From Candidatus Nitronauta litoralis (GTDB taxonomy: Bacteria > Nitrospinota > Nitrospinia > Nitrospinales > Nitrospinaceae): a stretch of 64,000 nt of DNA. Positions 56,535 to 64,000 of this stretch are shown one piece after another. Under the pieces are notes generated by a model. That model did not search any database, was not told where the DNA came from, and worked only from the letters and a program-made list of their open reading frames with translations. The position numbers and the translations under genes were made by a program. Numbering within the stretch: position 1 is the first letter of the stretch; every line of letters begins with the position of its first letter. The stretch lies in contig CP048685.1 in NCBI GenBank assembly GCA_015698285.1, positions 3,100,001-3,164,000 of the forward strand. Direction: 5' to 3'.

Positions 56535-56843
56535 TCAACGGAAGGAGGGAGGACTTCTACTATTGAAGGTCTTTAGGAATCTCGCCGGGATCGTTCCCAG
56601 AGCAGGGAGTTGCCAGACAATGATTCGAAAATCTACTGAAGTGTCCGGAGTCTGAACTTCCAGGCTGACATTGGATTGGGTCCAGTTACAGGGAGCACAA
56701 TCCGATTCCGCATGGAACGGGTCCCAGTCGTGATCGTGCAGAATAGGGGAGAAAAGGGTCATCACCCCAAAGCACAAAGCGATGCAAAGCGCCCAGGCTT
56801 GACCGGAACCGGTCGGTAATCTGAATTGGGACTGCGTTTTCAA
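56535..56843 (-). CDS. Small exported or membrane protein with His/Asp/Cys motif
   Basis: 102 residues. One hydrophobic segment (WALCIALCFGVMTLFSPIL, about 17-35) is followed by HDHDWDPFHAESDCAPC, a likely metal-binding patch. The layout recalls DUF2946-type proteins that accompany metal-related TonB receptors. It precedes the ZnuD-like gene by 118 bases on the same strand. Its promoter region has the TTGCAAAT pair. Confidence 0.7.
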   Translation of the reverse strand: MKTQSQFRLPTGSGQAWALCIALCFGVMTLFSPILHDHDWDPFHAESDCAPCNWTQSNVSLEVQTPDTSVDFRIIVWQLPALGTIPARFLKTFNSRSPPSFR

Positions 56844-56878
56844 GGACCACTCCGCTTGATCTTATCTGCATCTTTTAG

Positions 56879-56898
56879 TTGCAAATCAGTTGCAAATG
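56879..56898. promoter_or_regulatory. TTGCAAAT direct repeat before the receptor operon
   Basis: TTGCAAAT occurs twice, 11 bases apart, 36 bases upstream of the small His/Cys gene. It is the same word as the 53347-53440 cluster, so both promoters may share one regulator. Confidence 0.45.
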
Positions 56899-56988
56899 CG
56901 GATAGAGAATTCCATAAATACGCAATTCTGTCAAGCTTTTTGGATTTTGGTGGGGTTTAGAGTAGGATTTGGGAGAGGGAGCGGGGTA

Positions 56989-57013
56989 CCCCTTCCCTGT
57001 TTAAGGGAAGGGG
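56989..57013. repeat. Perfect 10-base-pair hairpin
   Basis: CCCCTTCCCT-GTTTA-AGGGAAGGGG. No T-run follows on the plus strand. It is probably an intergenic palindromic repeat rather than a terminator. A second GGGGTACCCC palindrome overlaps its left end. Confidence 0.5.
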
Positions 57014-57077
57014 CTTTAGACTTAGCCCCTCGAAGGAGATCTACTACGGTCCCTGGCGGGAAAAACAGTAAAACGCT

Positions 57078-57278
57078 TTAATCTTCAGAGAAATACGACT
57101 GATCGTACATCGGTTCGTATACTTCTTCTTTTTTCGGACGGCGGCCTTTGGGGTTGATTTGTATATTAGTTCTGACCGCTTCGTTGAATTCGTTCCAATA
57201 GCGCTCACTCAGCTTTTCGCTGGAAATCTCTTTTTTGAATTTGCCGTTGGACTTGAAAATTTTCACCGGATAGAACAT
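57078..57278 (-). CDS. Small hypothetical protein
   Basis: 66 residues from ATG 57278, which has GGAGG five bases upstream; an ATG four codons earlier overlaps that site. Basic and charged (FYPVKIFKSNGKFKKEIS, NPKGRRPKKEEVYEP). No signal peptide or recognised motif. Confidence 0.68.
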   Translation of the reverse strand: MFYPVKIFKSNGKFKKEISSEKLSERYWNEFNEAVRTNIQINPKGRRPKKEEVYEPMYDQSYFSED

Positions 57279-57333
57279 ATCAACCTCCATCTCATTGCTG
57301 GCCGGGTTTGCCTTTTTTATCCGACCAGGGTGT

Positions 57334-57397
57334 TTGATTAGCAGCTCAAATCCCAGGTTAACTTTGAGCCTCTGTCCTCAGTGGACCCGCTAATCAA
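57334..57397. other. Nested inverted repeat in a divergent intergenic region
   Basis: Outer arms TTGATTAGC (57334-57342) and GCTAATCAA (57389-57397) are perfect. Inside, GCTCAAA (57344-57350) and TTTGAGC (57363-57369) are also perfect. The whole could fold as a two-tier stem-loop or serve as paired operator sites between the small basic protein gene and the ankyrin gene. Confidence 0.45.
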
Positions 57398-57497
57398 GCG
57401 TCCCCAATCCGAGGTTACGGGTATATAATAGAAGCCAAGTATTAATCCTTCGTTAAACCTGCATTAATATTTTTTAATGATTCCATGAGGATAGAAC

Positions 57498-58637
57498 GTG
57501 TCTAATCAGGTAACTCTTTTAAAGTTGGTAGTTTGTGCGGGTCTTGTGGTATTGGGCCCCCAGGCCGTTTTTGGCTCCAATATTAATAAACCAGTTAAAT
57601 TGGCCAATTTTGATGGTAATGTATTAATGGCTAAAAATCCGGGTTCCGGGCATAGCAAGAAGGATGCACAACCAACCACAGGAAGCAAAGCCTGGGAGAA
57701 GGATGTGGCCCATCATCTGGACTTGTTTAAACTCCAGATGGAGGATGGGCAGGATATCCTGATGGATGAGGATCCGGACGAAATTGCCAAATGGATCACG
57801 GCTGTTCAGGAAAACCTGGGAAAGTATGATGAACTGCTGGCTGTAATGGACAACCCACGCCGAGTGGAACGTTATCAGGCGAAACTGTTTTCCCACGCCA
57901 TTTTTGAAGGCCATGTTGAAATAGTAGACCTCCTCCTGGCGAGAAAGTATCCCGTCAGTGCGCGCACGGATGCCGGGGAAACACCCCTTATGCTCGCCGC
58001 AGCACAGGGCAATATTCCAATCATGAAAAAGTTGATCGATAAAGGCGCGTCACCAAAAGAGGCGAGCATGACGGAGTCCGTATTGTCCCTTGCTATTTCC
58101 AGCGGCGGACCAAAAGCCCTATCTATTTTGCTGGAAGCGGGTGCAGATCCTAATGCTGGTTTCCCTCATGGACGAACCCCTATGTTTGTCGTGGTTCGTG
58201 AGGGCAACAAAAAGGCTTTCGATATATTGATCGCAGTTGAGGGAATCAAACTCGATGCGCAGTCTCGATTTGGATGGACACCGTTGATGGAAGCCGTGGC
58301 ACACGGTCAGGACGAAATGGTAAAATCGCTTCTGGAGAATAATGTGGACGTCGATCAAAAAGATGTGGAGGGCAATACCGCATTGATGATCGCTGCAAGG
58401 GGAGGGCGGGCGGTGAGTGTCCAGCACCTTCTTGAGTATAAAGCAGATGTGAATGCGCGCAATGTAAGAGGGATGACTCCGCTCATGTGGGCGGTCACCC
58501 GTCCGGACAATGGCGAGATCATAAGCGCGCTACTCGGCATGGGGGCGGATATTAAAGACAAAACCGCAGAAGGCCAGACCGTTGCCTCCCTCGCCACCGC
58601 AAATGGGAATGAAAAATATGCGCCGTTGCTTAGGTGA
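57498..58637 (+). CDS. Exported ankyrin-repeat protein
   Basis: 379 residues from GTG 57498, with GAGGA eight bases upstream. The signal peptide ends near AVFG. A linker of about 100 residues is followed by ankyrin repeats (about 130-379; DAGETPLMLAAAQGNIPIMKKLIDKGA, FGWTPLMEAVAHGQDEMVKSL, EGNTALMIAARGGRAVSVQHLL). Ankyrins bind partner proteins. Alone, with a structured region upstream. No enzyme domain is seen. Confidence 0.88.
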   Translation: MSNQVTLLKLVVCAGLVVLGPQAVFGSNINKPVKLANFDGNVLMAKNPGSGHSKKDAQPTTGSKAWEKDVAHHLDLFKLQMEDGQDILMDEDPDEIAKWITAVQENLGKYDELLAVMDNPRRVERYQAKLFSHAIFEGHVEIVDLLLARKYPVSARTDAGETPLMLAAAQGNIPIMKKLIDKGASPKEASMTESVLSLAISSGGPKALSILLEAGADPNAGFPHGRTPMFVVVREGNKKAFDILIAVEGIKLDAQSRFGWTPLMEAVAHGQDEMVKSLLENNVDVDQKDVEGNTALMIAARGGRAVSVQHLLEYKADVNARNVRGMTPLMWAVTRPDNGEIISALLGMGADIKDKTAEGQTVASLATANGNEKYAPLLR

Positions 58638-58798
58638 TTAGTGATATCAATAATTTTTTCGTTTGTTGCTATTTCTTCTGGGGTTTGGATTATCCGTGGG
58701 ACCCACAGCAAAAATAATGGTGGGTAGATCCTGATAAATTTTCAAAAAATATTTTTTAGCCCTCTCAATATATTGGAAAAAAAATTGTTGGGGCTCAG

Positions 58799-58882
58799 AT
58801 GTTAATCATTGGAAATTATATTGGTGGGGTAATAGCAGTTTTAGCAGGCTTGGCGGTGTTATTGTGGGAATATTTTTTATAA
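58799..58882 (+). CDS. Putative 27-residue single-helix membrane peptide
   Basis: ATG 58799 to TAA 58882 encodes a peptide of 27 residues, MLIIGNYIGGVIAVLAGLAV then LLWEYFL. It is one membrane helix with polar caps. A G-rich stretch (TTGGGG) lies a few bases before the ATG. It sits in a gap of 275 bases between two larger genes. Small bioenergetic-complex subunits look like this, but no complex is nearby. Confidence 0.35.
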   Translation: MLIIGNYIGGVIAVLAGLAVLLWEYFL

Positions 58883-58912
58883 AGGGTTTAGGCAATTGAA
58901 CTGGATGGTTAT

Positions 58913-60070
58913 TTAAGTTGTTCGCTCCAAATGAAACATAAAAATATCGTCTTCGAAGTCATCATGCTTGAAGGTAGTCAGTTCATCCAACAGGTGTTTG
59001 TTGAATCTTTCCGGTGGTAGTCCAGCGTGTTCCTGAATCAAACCCTGTAACCGGTCATAGCCAAACAATTCTCCTTCCGGCCCCTTTGTTTCAGTTACGC
59101 CGTCTGTGAATAAAAAGATCCGGGCCTGTGGCGAAAGTGTGATCTCATCCTGAATCGGGGCTTCGCCGCGGTTTACGGGAATTCCCAGGAGAGTGGTTTG
59201 GGCCTCCATCAAGTCGATTTTATTTTCTTCAGGATTAAAAACGATTTGAGGAAGATGCCCATAGTTAGAATACGCGAGTCGTCCCGAACCAAATTCCAGC
59301 GCACCGCAAAACGCACTCAGGTACATCTGCGTACCGCGAAACTGGTGCTCGATAAATGATTCCAACGTCTTCATTATATCTCCCGGTTCTTTATTCTTGC
59401 TGGCCTGTCGTTTAAATTCCGAGTCCACACGATTTACAAGGAGTGCTGCCGGAACGCCATGACCGGTAACATCACTGATGATGAACAGCAACCGGTTGTC
59501 ATGAAGAAAATAACTGGCGTAATCTCCTCCCATGCTTGAAACAGGACGATAAGTCAGAGCGAGATCCAGTTGGTCAGTTTTGAGGTTCTTCGGAATGAGG
59601 GTTTCGTGAACGCGGGTTGCGACTTCCAGTTCCCTTTCCAGCAAAATATGCTGTCGGTGTAACTCTTCTTCCATTTTGACGCGGTCGGTGATGTCTCTGG
59701 CTATTCCGATAAACCCCGCGAAGATGCCATCCTCCTTGTAAGCCTGTTCTTTGATTTCGACCCAAATGAGTTTGCCGTTCGGGTGGTTGTACCGGATACG
59801 ATAGGGTGGAACGGGTTTCCCCGCACGGGCCAACTGGATCGCATTTTCAATGGCAGCGAGGTTTTCTGGAATGGACCGGACATAGGCGTTGGCGTTTTCA
59901 ATCCAGTCAGGGACGGTACGTCCGGTCAGCTTTTCTACTGATGGGGATACATACTTCAGCATTCCATCCGTGTCGACTTTGTAAATGACATCCAGGGAAT
60001 GGTGGACCAGTAACTGAAGTTCCTTTATCTGCTCGTTCAGGTCAGCAACTTGTTCGGAGAAATTTTGCAA
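58913..60070 (-). CDS. PAS-PP2C (SpoIIE/RsbU-type) phosphatase
   Basis: 385 residues, soluble. An N-terminal helix leads to a PAS domain (about 20-135; SLDVIYKVDTDGMLKYVSPS, ARDITDRVKMEEE). A short coiled coil joins it to the PP2C phosphatase. Metal Asp residues are in SMGGDYASYF, FIISDVTGHGVPAAL and LFTDGVTET. Such proteins dephosphorylate anti-anti-sigma factors in partner-switching cascades. No anti-sigma or antagonist gene is in the window. Confidence 0.92.
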   Translation of the reverse strand: MQNFSEQVADLNEQIKELQLLVHHSLDVIYKVDTDGMLKYVSPSVEKLTGRTVPDWIENANAYVRSIPENLAAIENAIQLARAGKPVPPYRIRYNHPNGKLIWVEIKEQAYKEDGIFAGFIGIARDITDRVKMEEELHRQHILLERELEVATRVHETLIPKNLKTDQLDLALTYRPVSSMGGDYASYFLHDNRLLFIISDVTGHGVPAALLVNRVDSEFKRQASKNKEPGDIMKTLESFIEHQFRGTQMYLSAFCGALEFGSGRLAYSNYGHLPQIVFNPEENKIDLMEAQTTLLGIPVNRGEAPIQDEITLSPQARIFLFTDGVTETKGPEGELFGYDRLQGLIQEHAGLPPERFNKHLLDELTTFKHDDFEDDIFMFHLERTT

Positions 60071-60113
60071 GGCCTCTGCCTCCCAAAAAAGAGGAGCGAG
60101 ATGAGTCGGGAAA

Positions 60114-61292
60114 TTATGAAGGGGGACTCATTTTTTCATAAATTGTTTTTGCTAGCGCAGTATATCCATCTTTATTGTAATGTTTCCAGTCTTTTGGTCC
60201 GTGAAAAATCTGTTTTCTGCCGAGTGCACGCAAAGCGGGACGGGCATCTATAAAACGCGCGTCTTCCTGCTTGCTTATGGTGCGGATCATTGTCGCGATT
60301 TCTTCGCTACGCTGTCTCACAAGATATGATGGATAGTTGCTTTCGCGTCCGCTGTCATATATCTGGATGCTGACGTAAGGCGATACCACTTCGTAGCAAG
60401 ACAGGACTGAAGGCAGATACACCACGGTGACCGGAATTCCATTGAAATGTTCACGCATGTATTTCAGGGATTGTTCGAATACCGCTGTCGTCAAGTGGAT
60501 TTCTCCCTGTGTGAGCTCCAGGGCGGGTGATTGGAGCCCATCGGGAATTGGAACCTGCCTGCCATTTAAGAGGATACGGTTGATTTTTCCTGCACCCGGA
60601 GAAATACTTTCGGGAGCAATCAATGTACTCTTCTTGTTTTCGAAGGAATCGATCGTTCGTCTTAAAAATTCCGTGAAAAATAAGGTCTCTTTCCAGTCTT
60701 CCTTCTGATCTGTTTCTGAGCGAATGACTTCGCTTTTAATGAATCTTCGGAAATAAGTTTCGTCATAAACCCTGGATGGATCGTAGTCGCGGTTTATAAA
60801 ACGCTTTTTGAGGTCTTCAAGATTGTCATTGAGGTCGTTGCCTTCATAAAAATAGACCAGAATTTCTTCCGGGTTAGGCATGGGGCCCAGCCGGGATTGA
60901 CGGATATAATTGAGCCAGTTGATAGGGTTGCCCACTAACCCGGACAAGCTGCCTGATCCCGATTTTCCAAAGGTGATGATATTGTGTCCAGTGAGATCGT
61001 GAAGCACATGAGCGGAATGATGGGGTAAATTGCGGTTGGGGTTGGCATCCAGCAGCCAATCACCATACCCTTGCGAATAGGAATCGCCAAAAAGCGCAAT
61101 GTATTTTTTGGGAATCACCTCATCTTTGGAGCTTTGGGTTAGAATTCGAATATCCTCTTTAACTGCAAAGTGAAGCTTCAGCGGTATCTTGTCCATGAAC
61201 TTGGGAAACAGGACAAACTCCAACAGGCCGTAACCTGCGGCTAAACTGAACAGGAGGAGCAGAAAATTTTGAATCAGTTTTTTAAATGTCAT
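60114..61292 (-). CDS. Membrane-anchored SGNH-like hydrolase
   Basis: 392 residues. One N-terminal membrane helix (about 8-25) anchors a large outer domain. SGNH blocks are visible: the nucleophile block FGDSYSQGYG, YEGNDLND, and the C-terminal DWKHYNKDGY with Asp and His. The family acts on acyl or acetyl groups of lipids or polysaccharides. Substrate unknown; no glycan genes are adjacent. Confidence 0.8.
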   Translation of the reverse strand: MTFKKLIQNFLLLLFSLAAGYGLLEFVLFPKFMDKIPLKLHFAVKEDIRILTQSSKDEVIPKKYIALFGDSYSQGYGDWLLDANPNRNLPHHSAHVLHDLTGHNIITFGKSGSGSLSGLVGNPINWLNYIRQSRLGPMPNPEEILVYFYEGNDLNDNLEDLKKRFINRDYDPSRVYDETYFRRFIKSEVIRSETDQKEDWKETLFFTEFLRRTIDSFENKKSTLIAPESISPGAGKINRILLNGRQVPIPDGLQSPALELTQGEIHLTTAVFEQSLKYMREHFNGIPVTVVYLPSVLSCYEVVSPYVSIQIYDSGRESNYPSYLVRQRSEEIATMIRTISKQEDARFIDARPALRALGRKQIFHGPKDWKHYNKDGYTALAKTIYEKMSPPS

Positions 61293-61441
61293 TCAATTTT
61301 AAGGTGATCGTCAACACGATGGCCTATGCGGAGCATATAGTTTTGGGGATTGCCCCTGCCACTGGGTTAGTCGGAAGGAGAAACGAAGGTATTACATTAA
61401 CATAAAAAGAATAGGGGATTTAAGGGAATGGGAGGCTCTGT

Positions 61442-62344
61442 ATGAAAAAAATCGGGTATATCGGCCTTGGAATCATGGGGGCGTCGATGGCGCGTAATCT
61501 GCTTTGTGAGGGTTTTGAGGTTATTGTTTGGAACAGAACAGAGTCTCGGGCGGATGTGCTGCTAAATGATGGAGCTAAGTGGGCCAAATCTCCAGAGGCT
61601 TTGGCAGACCAGGTGGAATTGATTTGTGTGAACGTTACCGATACCCCGGATGTTGAGGCTGTGTTATTTGGTGCTGGAGGAATAGCAGGGCGGTCAGGCA
61701 GCTCACCTTTAGTGGTAGTGGATCATTCAACCATAAGCCCGGAAGCGACCCGGGGGTTTGCCAGGCGATTGAAAGATAGGAAAATAGATTTTCTTGATGC
61801 CCCAGTAACCGGTGGAGATATCGGTGCTCGGGATGCAACACTCTCCATTATGGTCGGTGGTGAGGAACCCGTCTTTATGCGTAGCTTGCCAGTTTTAAAG
61901 GCGGTTGGAAAAAAAATCACTTATGTTGGAGAAAATGGAGCAGGGCAGTTGTGTAAGGCTTGTAACCAGATAATGGGGGCGCTGAATCTGTTAGGAGTTT
62001 GTGAAGCGATGGCTCTGGCACAAAAAGGCGGGCTGGCTTTAAACAAGATGCTGGAGGTCACCGGCGCAGGCGCGGCGGGATCCTGGGCACTGGATAATCT
62101 GGGAAAACAGATTGCCGAAGGTGATATGGAGCCCGGTTTTATGGTTGACCTCATGCGAAAAGATCTGACTATTGTACAAAAAGAGGCGGCTGGTCTTGAT
62201 CTCCCTTTATTGGGAGCTGGCATGGTGGAGCGTTTATTTCAGGCGGCCTCTGAAATGGGACATGGCCAAAAGGGGACCCAGGCCTTGAGCCGGGTGGTGG
62301 AGGCCACCGGAAAATTTAAGTTTGGAGAACGTCCAGGAGAGTAA
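61442..62344 (+). CDS. Beta-hydroxyacid dehydrogenase, NAD(P)-dependent
   Basis: 300 residues. The N-terminal Rossmann motif is GYIGLGIMGASMARNLL. The substrate loop DAPVTGGDIGARDATLSIMVGG and catalytic Lys in GAGQLCKACNQI are typical of 3-hydroxyisobutyrate, tartronate-semialdehyde and related glyoxylate/succinic-semialdehyde reductases. The NAD or NADP preference and substrate cannot be fixed here. It stands alone between the SGNH gene and a small gene. Confidence 0.92.
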   Translation: MKKIGYIGLGIMGASMARNLLCEGFEVIVWNRTESRADVLLNDGAKWAKSPEALADQVELICVNVTDTPDVEAVLFGAGGIAGRSGSSPLVVVDHSTISPEATRGFARRLKDRKIDFLDAPVTGGDIGARDATLSIMVGGEEPVFMRSLPVLKAVGKKITYVGENGAGQLCKACNQIMGALNLLGVCEAMALAQKGGLALNKMLEVTGAGAAGSWALDNLGKQIAEGDMEPGFMVDLMRKDLTIVQKEAAGLDLPLLGAGMVERLFQAASEMGHGQKGTQALSRVVEATGKFKFGERPGE

Positions 62345-62400
62345 TAAAGAGGTTTTTGGGGAAAAATAAAACTTTTTTGATTACTTTGAATCTAAAGTGT

Positions 62401-62607
62401 ATGGATAACTCTAAAGACGACATTCCCGATTTACTTGAATCGCTTCTGGTGGATGGTCGTTTCCTGCCAACGTACCCATTCGACCTGAACCAATCTCTCA
62501 AGATTCGCGATGGGTTGAAGGACAGAGATACGTCTTCCATTTCCCGGCATGTTCTTCAGGAATTGCAAATTAAAAGCCTGAAAAGCCGCGAAATCTGTCT
62601 GAACTGA
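62401..62607 (+). CDS. Small hypothetical protein
   Basis: 68 residues from ATG 62401; an in-frame TTG at 62356 is an alternative start, and neither has a good RBS. Acidic N-terminus (DNSKDDIPDLLESLL) with a helical end. It is 56 bases after the dehydrogenase on the same strand and convergent with the repressor gene. Family not recognised. Confidence 0.45.
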   Translation: MDNSKDDIPDLLESLLVDGRFLPTYPFDLNQSLKIRDGLKDRDTSSISRHVLQELQIKSLKSREICLN

Positions 62608-62620
62608 CCCCTCCAAACGA

Positions 62621-63313
62621 CTACAGACGCCTTCCAACCCAAACGATGCGGCCGATAAGGTCGAGTTGTTTTTCTTTTTCCCGTGGAATTTTTTCTTCAG
62701 GGGCTGCCCCGGTCTTGTCCCCGCGAATTGTCAATCCTCCTTCGAGGCGGCGTTCCACCCGCCTGACATAAAGCCCGCCGTCAATATGGATTAGGAAAAT
62801 ACCATCCTCACGTTTTTTTTCAGGGGACCGATCGACCAGCAGGAGGTCATCCGCTTTAATGGTGGGTTCCATAGCGTCACCAGTGCACCGAATTAACAGT
62901 AGTTGATCGGGGACGGATCGCAGTTCCTGAACAACCCAATCCCGTTTGAAGGCAAGATGATCAACCACCTGACTGGATTGAATCGAGGCGCCATTTGACA
63001 AGAGCCCGAGGTCATATTGGGGAACAAAGACGAATCCTCCTGTATCTTTCCGAACTGTAGAGGCAGGCTCCTGTTTAAGGGCAGGTGATTCACCCCCGGT
63101 TAACAGCCAACCTGGGTCGCATTCCAGAATTCTGGCCAAGTTCAAGAGAGTATCAACCGTGGGAACCCGCTTGCCGGATTCATAGTGGTTCATCGTCGGC
63201 TCGGAAATTCCTGCAAGTTCAGATAATTTTTTCTGCGTGAACCCCTTGTTTTTACGAAAAAAAACTAATCTATCGTTTAGTTTATTGTGTTCTTTAATGT
63301 TTATTGTTGACAT
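62621..63313 (-). CDS. XRE/S24-type repressor with inactive protease domain
   Basis: 230 residues. A helix-turn-helix of the XRE type (about 13-66; FTQKKLSELAGISEPTMNHYESGKR) is joined to an S24 peptidase-like domain (about 95-220). The nucleophile block reads CTGDAMEPTI: Ser is replaced by Ala147. The Lys block reads LYVRRVERR: Arg stands where the catalytic Lys should be. No Ala-Gly cleavage site is evident (LLSNGAS). It therefore cannot self-cleave like LexA or cI and must be controlled another way. It resembles prophage or pyocin (PrtR-like) regulators. A small gene is divergent from it. Confidence 0.9.
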   Translation of the reverse strand: MSTINIKEHNKLNDRLVFFRKNKGFTQKKLSELAGISEPTMNHYESGKRVPTVDTLLNLARILECDPGWLLTGGESPALKQEPASTVRKDTGGFVFVPQYDLGLLSNGASIQSSQVVDHLAFKRDWVVQELRSVPDQLLLIRCTGDAMEPTIKADDLLLVDRSPEKKREDGIFLIHIDGGLYVRRVERRLEGGLTIRGDKTGAAPEEKIPREKEKQLDLIGRIVWVGRRL

Positions 63314-63317
63314 TTGC

Positions 63318-63387
63318 TTAATAATTTTTTAGATTATTTTTAAAAATTAAATATACCACAAGTTTTTTTGAATTTGTACTTAATAAT
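63318..63387. promoter_or_regulatory. Repressor operator region
   Basis: Between the repressor and the small divergent gene the word CTTAATAAT occurs twice (63318-63326 and 63379-63387), 61 bases apart, in an AT-rich background. This suits a repressor that controls its own promoter and the divergent one. Sites are proposed, not shown. Confidence 0.35.
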
Positions 63388-63440
63388 GCGAAGGAGCCTG
63401 GGGGGCAATCCACCGCCGTCTTTTAATATGGGGGTACCTT

Positions 63441-63617
63441 ATGGGGAACGATCAAGAGCTGGACCAGGATATTGTAATGAAATTACTAAATGAAACTTGT
63501 AATGAGATGGCAAAAACAATTCGCATACAGCAGAAAGAGATTCGGAGACTTCGTCGAGAATGCGGGGAAGGTGTTGAAAGGATTGAGGAAGAGCCTAAAA
63601 AATTCCGTGTAAATTGA
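63441..63617 (+). CDS. Small charged protein divergent from the repressor
   Basis: 58 residues from ATG 63441; GGGGG lies six bases upstream. It is almost entirely helical with a Glu/Gln start and a basic stretch RIQQKEIRRLRREC in the middle, typical of a small coiled-coil regulator. Family not recognised. It is probably under control of the divergent repressor. Confidence 0.5.
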   Translation: MGNDQELDQDIVMKLLNETCNEMAKTIRIQQKEIRRLRRECGEGVERIEEEPKKFRVN

Positions 63618-63672
63618 AGGTGTCCCGTGTAAACTGACTTCAAAAATTTTGTCTAAACCGGAGGAAAAAACC

Positions 63673-64000
63673 ATGGAGCTCAAAACATTATCAGGCAGCA
63701 CCATTCTGATTTTGAGTTTACTGGCGACGCCAGGATTGAGCATGACTTCTGATAGTTCATTTATGAACCATTCGGAGCAGTCCATTGCAGGGGATGACTT
63801 GCTTGCAAAAGAAATAGATATCCATTTGGAAAAAAAAACAAAGCCGAAAAAGGATGAACCAGGCATTCAAATGGAAAAGAAAATGCCAGAATCTCCCCGG
63901 GCTGAGCCGGAAGAGGAGTTTGAAGATGATCCTTTTGCTTCAGGGGAAAAAGAGGACAAGGCCGAAAAAGATGAGGATAATCTGGAAGGGGTCAATCGTG
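63673..64000 (+). CDS. Exported protein, N-terminal part (possibly MlaA-like)
   Basis: Cut by the end of the window; 109 residues visible from ATG 63673, with GGAGG eight bases upstream. A signal peptide (LSGSTILILSLLATPGLS) is followed by a Lys/Glu-rich region. The last residues read DNLEGVNR after DPFAS. In MlaA/VacJ phospholipid-transport proteins a D-PLEGFNR-type segment starts the folded domain, so MlaA is possible; no Cys lipobox is evident, and only the continuation would settle it. Confidence 0.5.
   Translation, partial: MELKTLSGSTILILSLLATPGLSMTSDSSFMNHSEQSIAGDDLLAKEIDIHLEKKTKPKKDEPGIQMEKKMPESPRAEPEEEFEDDPFASGEKEDKAEKDEDNLEGVNR

Noticed and set aside
56989-57013. Terminator
   Set aside because: The hairpin is perfect but no T-run follows on the plus strand and no gene on that strand ends just before it.

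Overview
This window reads as the chromosome of a Gram-negative, probably aerobic bacterium. It has LptD, a TonB-dependent receptor, lipoproteins, an inverse-autotransporter-type barrel, periplasmic c-heme sensors and a cytochrome P460. The gene mix (P460, heme-containing chemoreceptors, many signalling proteins, a protein resembling accessory subunits of 2-oxoacid:ferredoxin oxidoreductases) recalls Nitrospinota (Nitrospina-like nitrite oxidisers). That placement is an inference from remembered family resemblance, not from a marker gene. There is no rRNA, no CRISPR array and no recognisable insertion sequence. One tRNA, Arg(CCT), is present.

Layout. 1-3778: end of gltB and complete gltD (ammonia assimilation). 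3816-8482 (minus): lepB, then the chaperone genes in the order dnaK-grpE-dnaJ. 8740-10499: a PilZ protein, then a cytochrome P460 divergent from a MarR-type regulator with a cysteine-rich tail. 10557-12763 (minus): a small chemotaxis group (CheY, CheR, two CheX-like proteins). 13039-18517 (minus): an oxidoreductase-associated protein, then folC-lptD-pyrE-lipoprotein. 18650-24821: a stator-like motA-motB-pilZ operon whose MotB has a very long cytoplasmic coiled coil, behind a cNMP-binding GGDEF-EAL protein. 25058-28828 (minus): a PpiC-rhodanese fusion, two peptide-type ABC ATPases without permeases, and an AEC carrier. 29135-33975: tRNA-Arg, a relic membrane-protein frame, and a 1445-residue surface protein built of 100-residue beta-helix repeats. 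34292-36880: a receiver, a secreted Cys protein, an M48 protease lipoprotein and an SH3 protein.

36994-51667 is the most striking region. One minus-strand operon encodes CheB, CheR-TPR, hybrid CheA, a REC-GAF-PAS class III adenylate cyclase, CheW, a CheW-like protein and a chemoreceptor with a periplasmic CxxCH heme site. A second receptor of the same build lies nearby. The likely output is cAMP rather than flagellar switching, and the cNMP-binding GGDEF-EAL protein at 22710-24821 is a candidate downstream reader that would convert cAMP into c-di-GMP. Two PilZ proteins could read c-di-GMP.

52410-56843 is a metal (probably zinc) locus: a ZIP transporter, a short CDF transporter, a ZnuD-like TonB receptor and a small His/Cys protein. 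A repeated TTGCAAAT motif sits upstream of both the CDF gene and the receptor operon. 57078-62344 holds an ankyrin protein, a 27-residue membrane peptide, a PAS-PP2C phosphatase, an SGNH protein and a beta-hydroxyacid dehydrogenase. 62621-64000 holds an S24-type repressor that has lost its protease residues, a divergent small gene, and the start of an exported, possibly MlaA-like, protein cut by the window edge.
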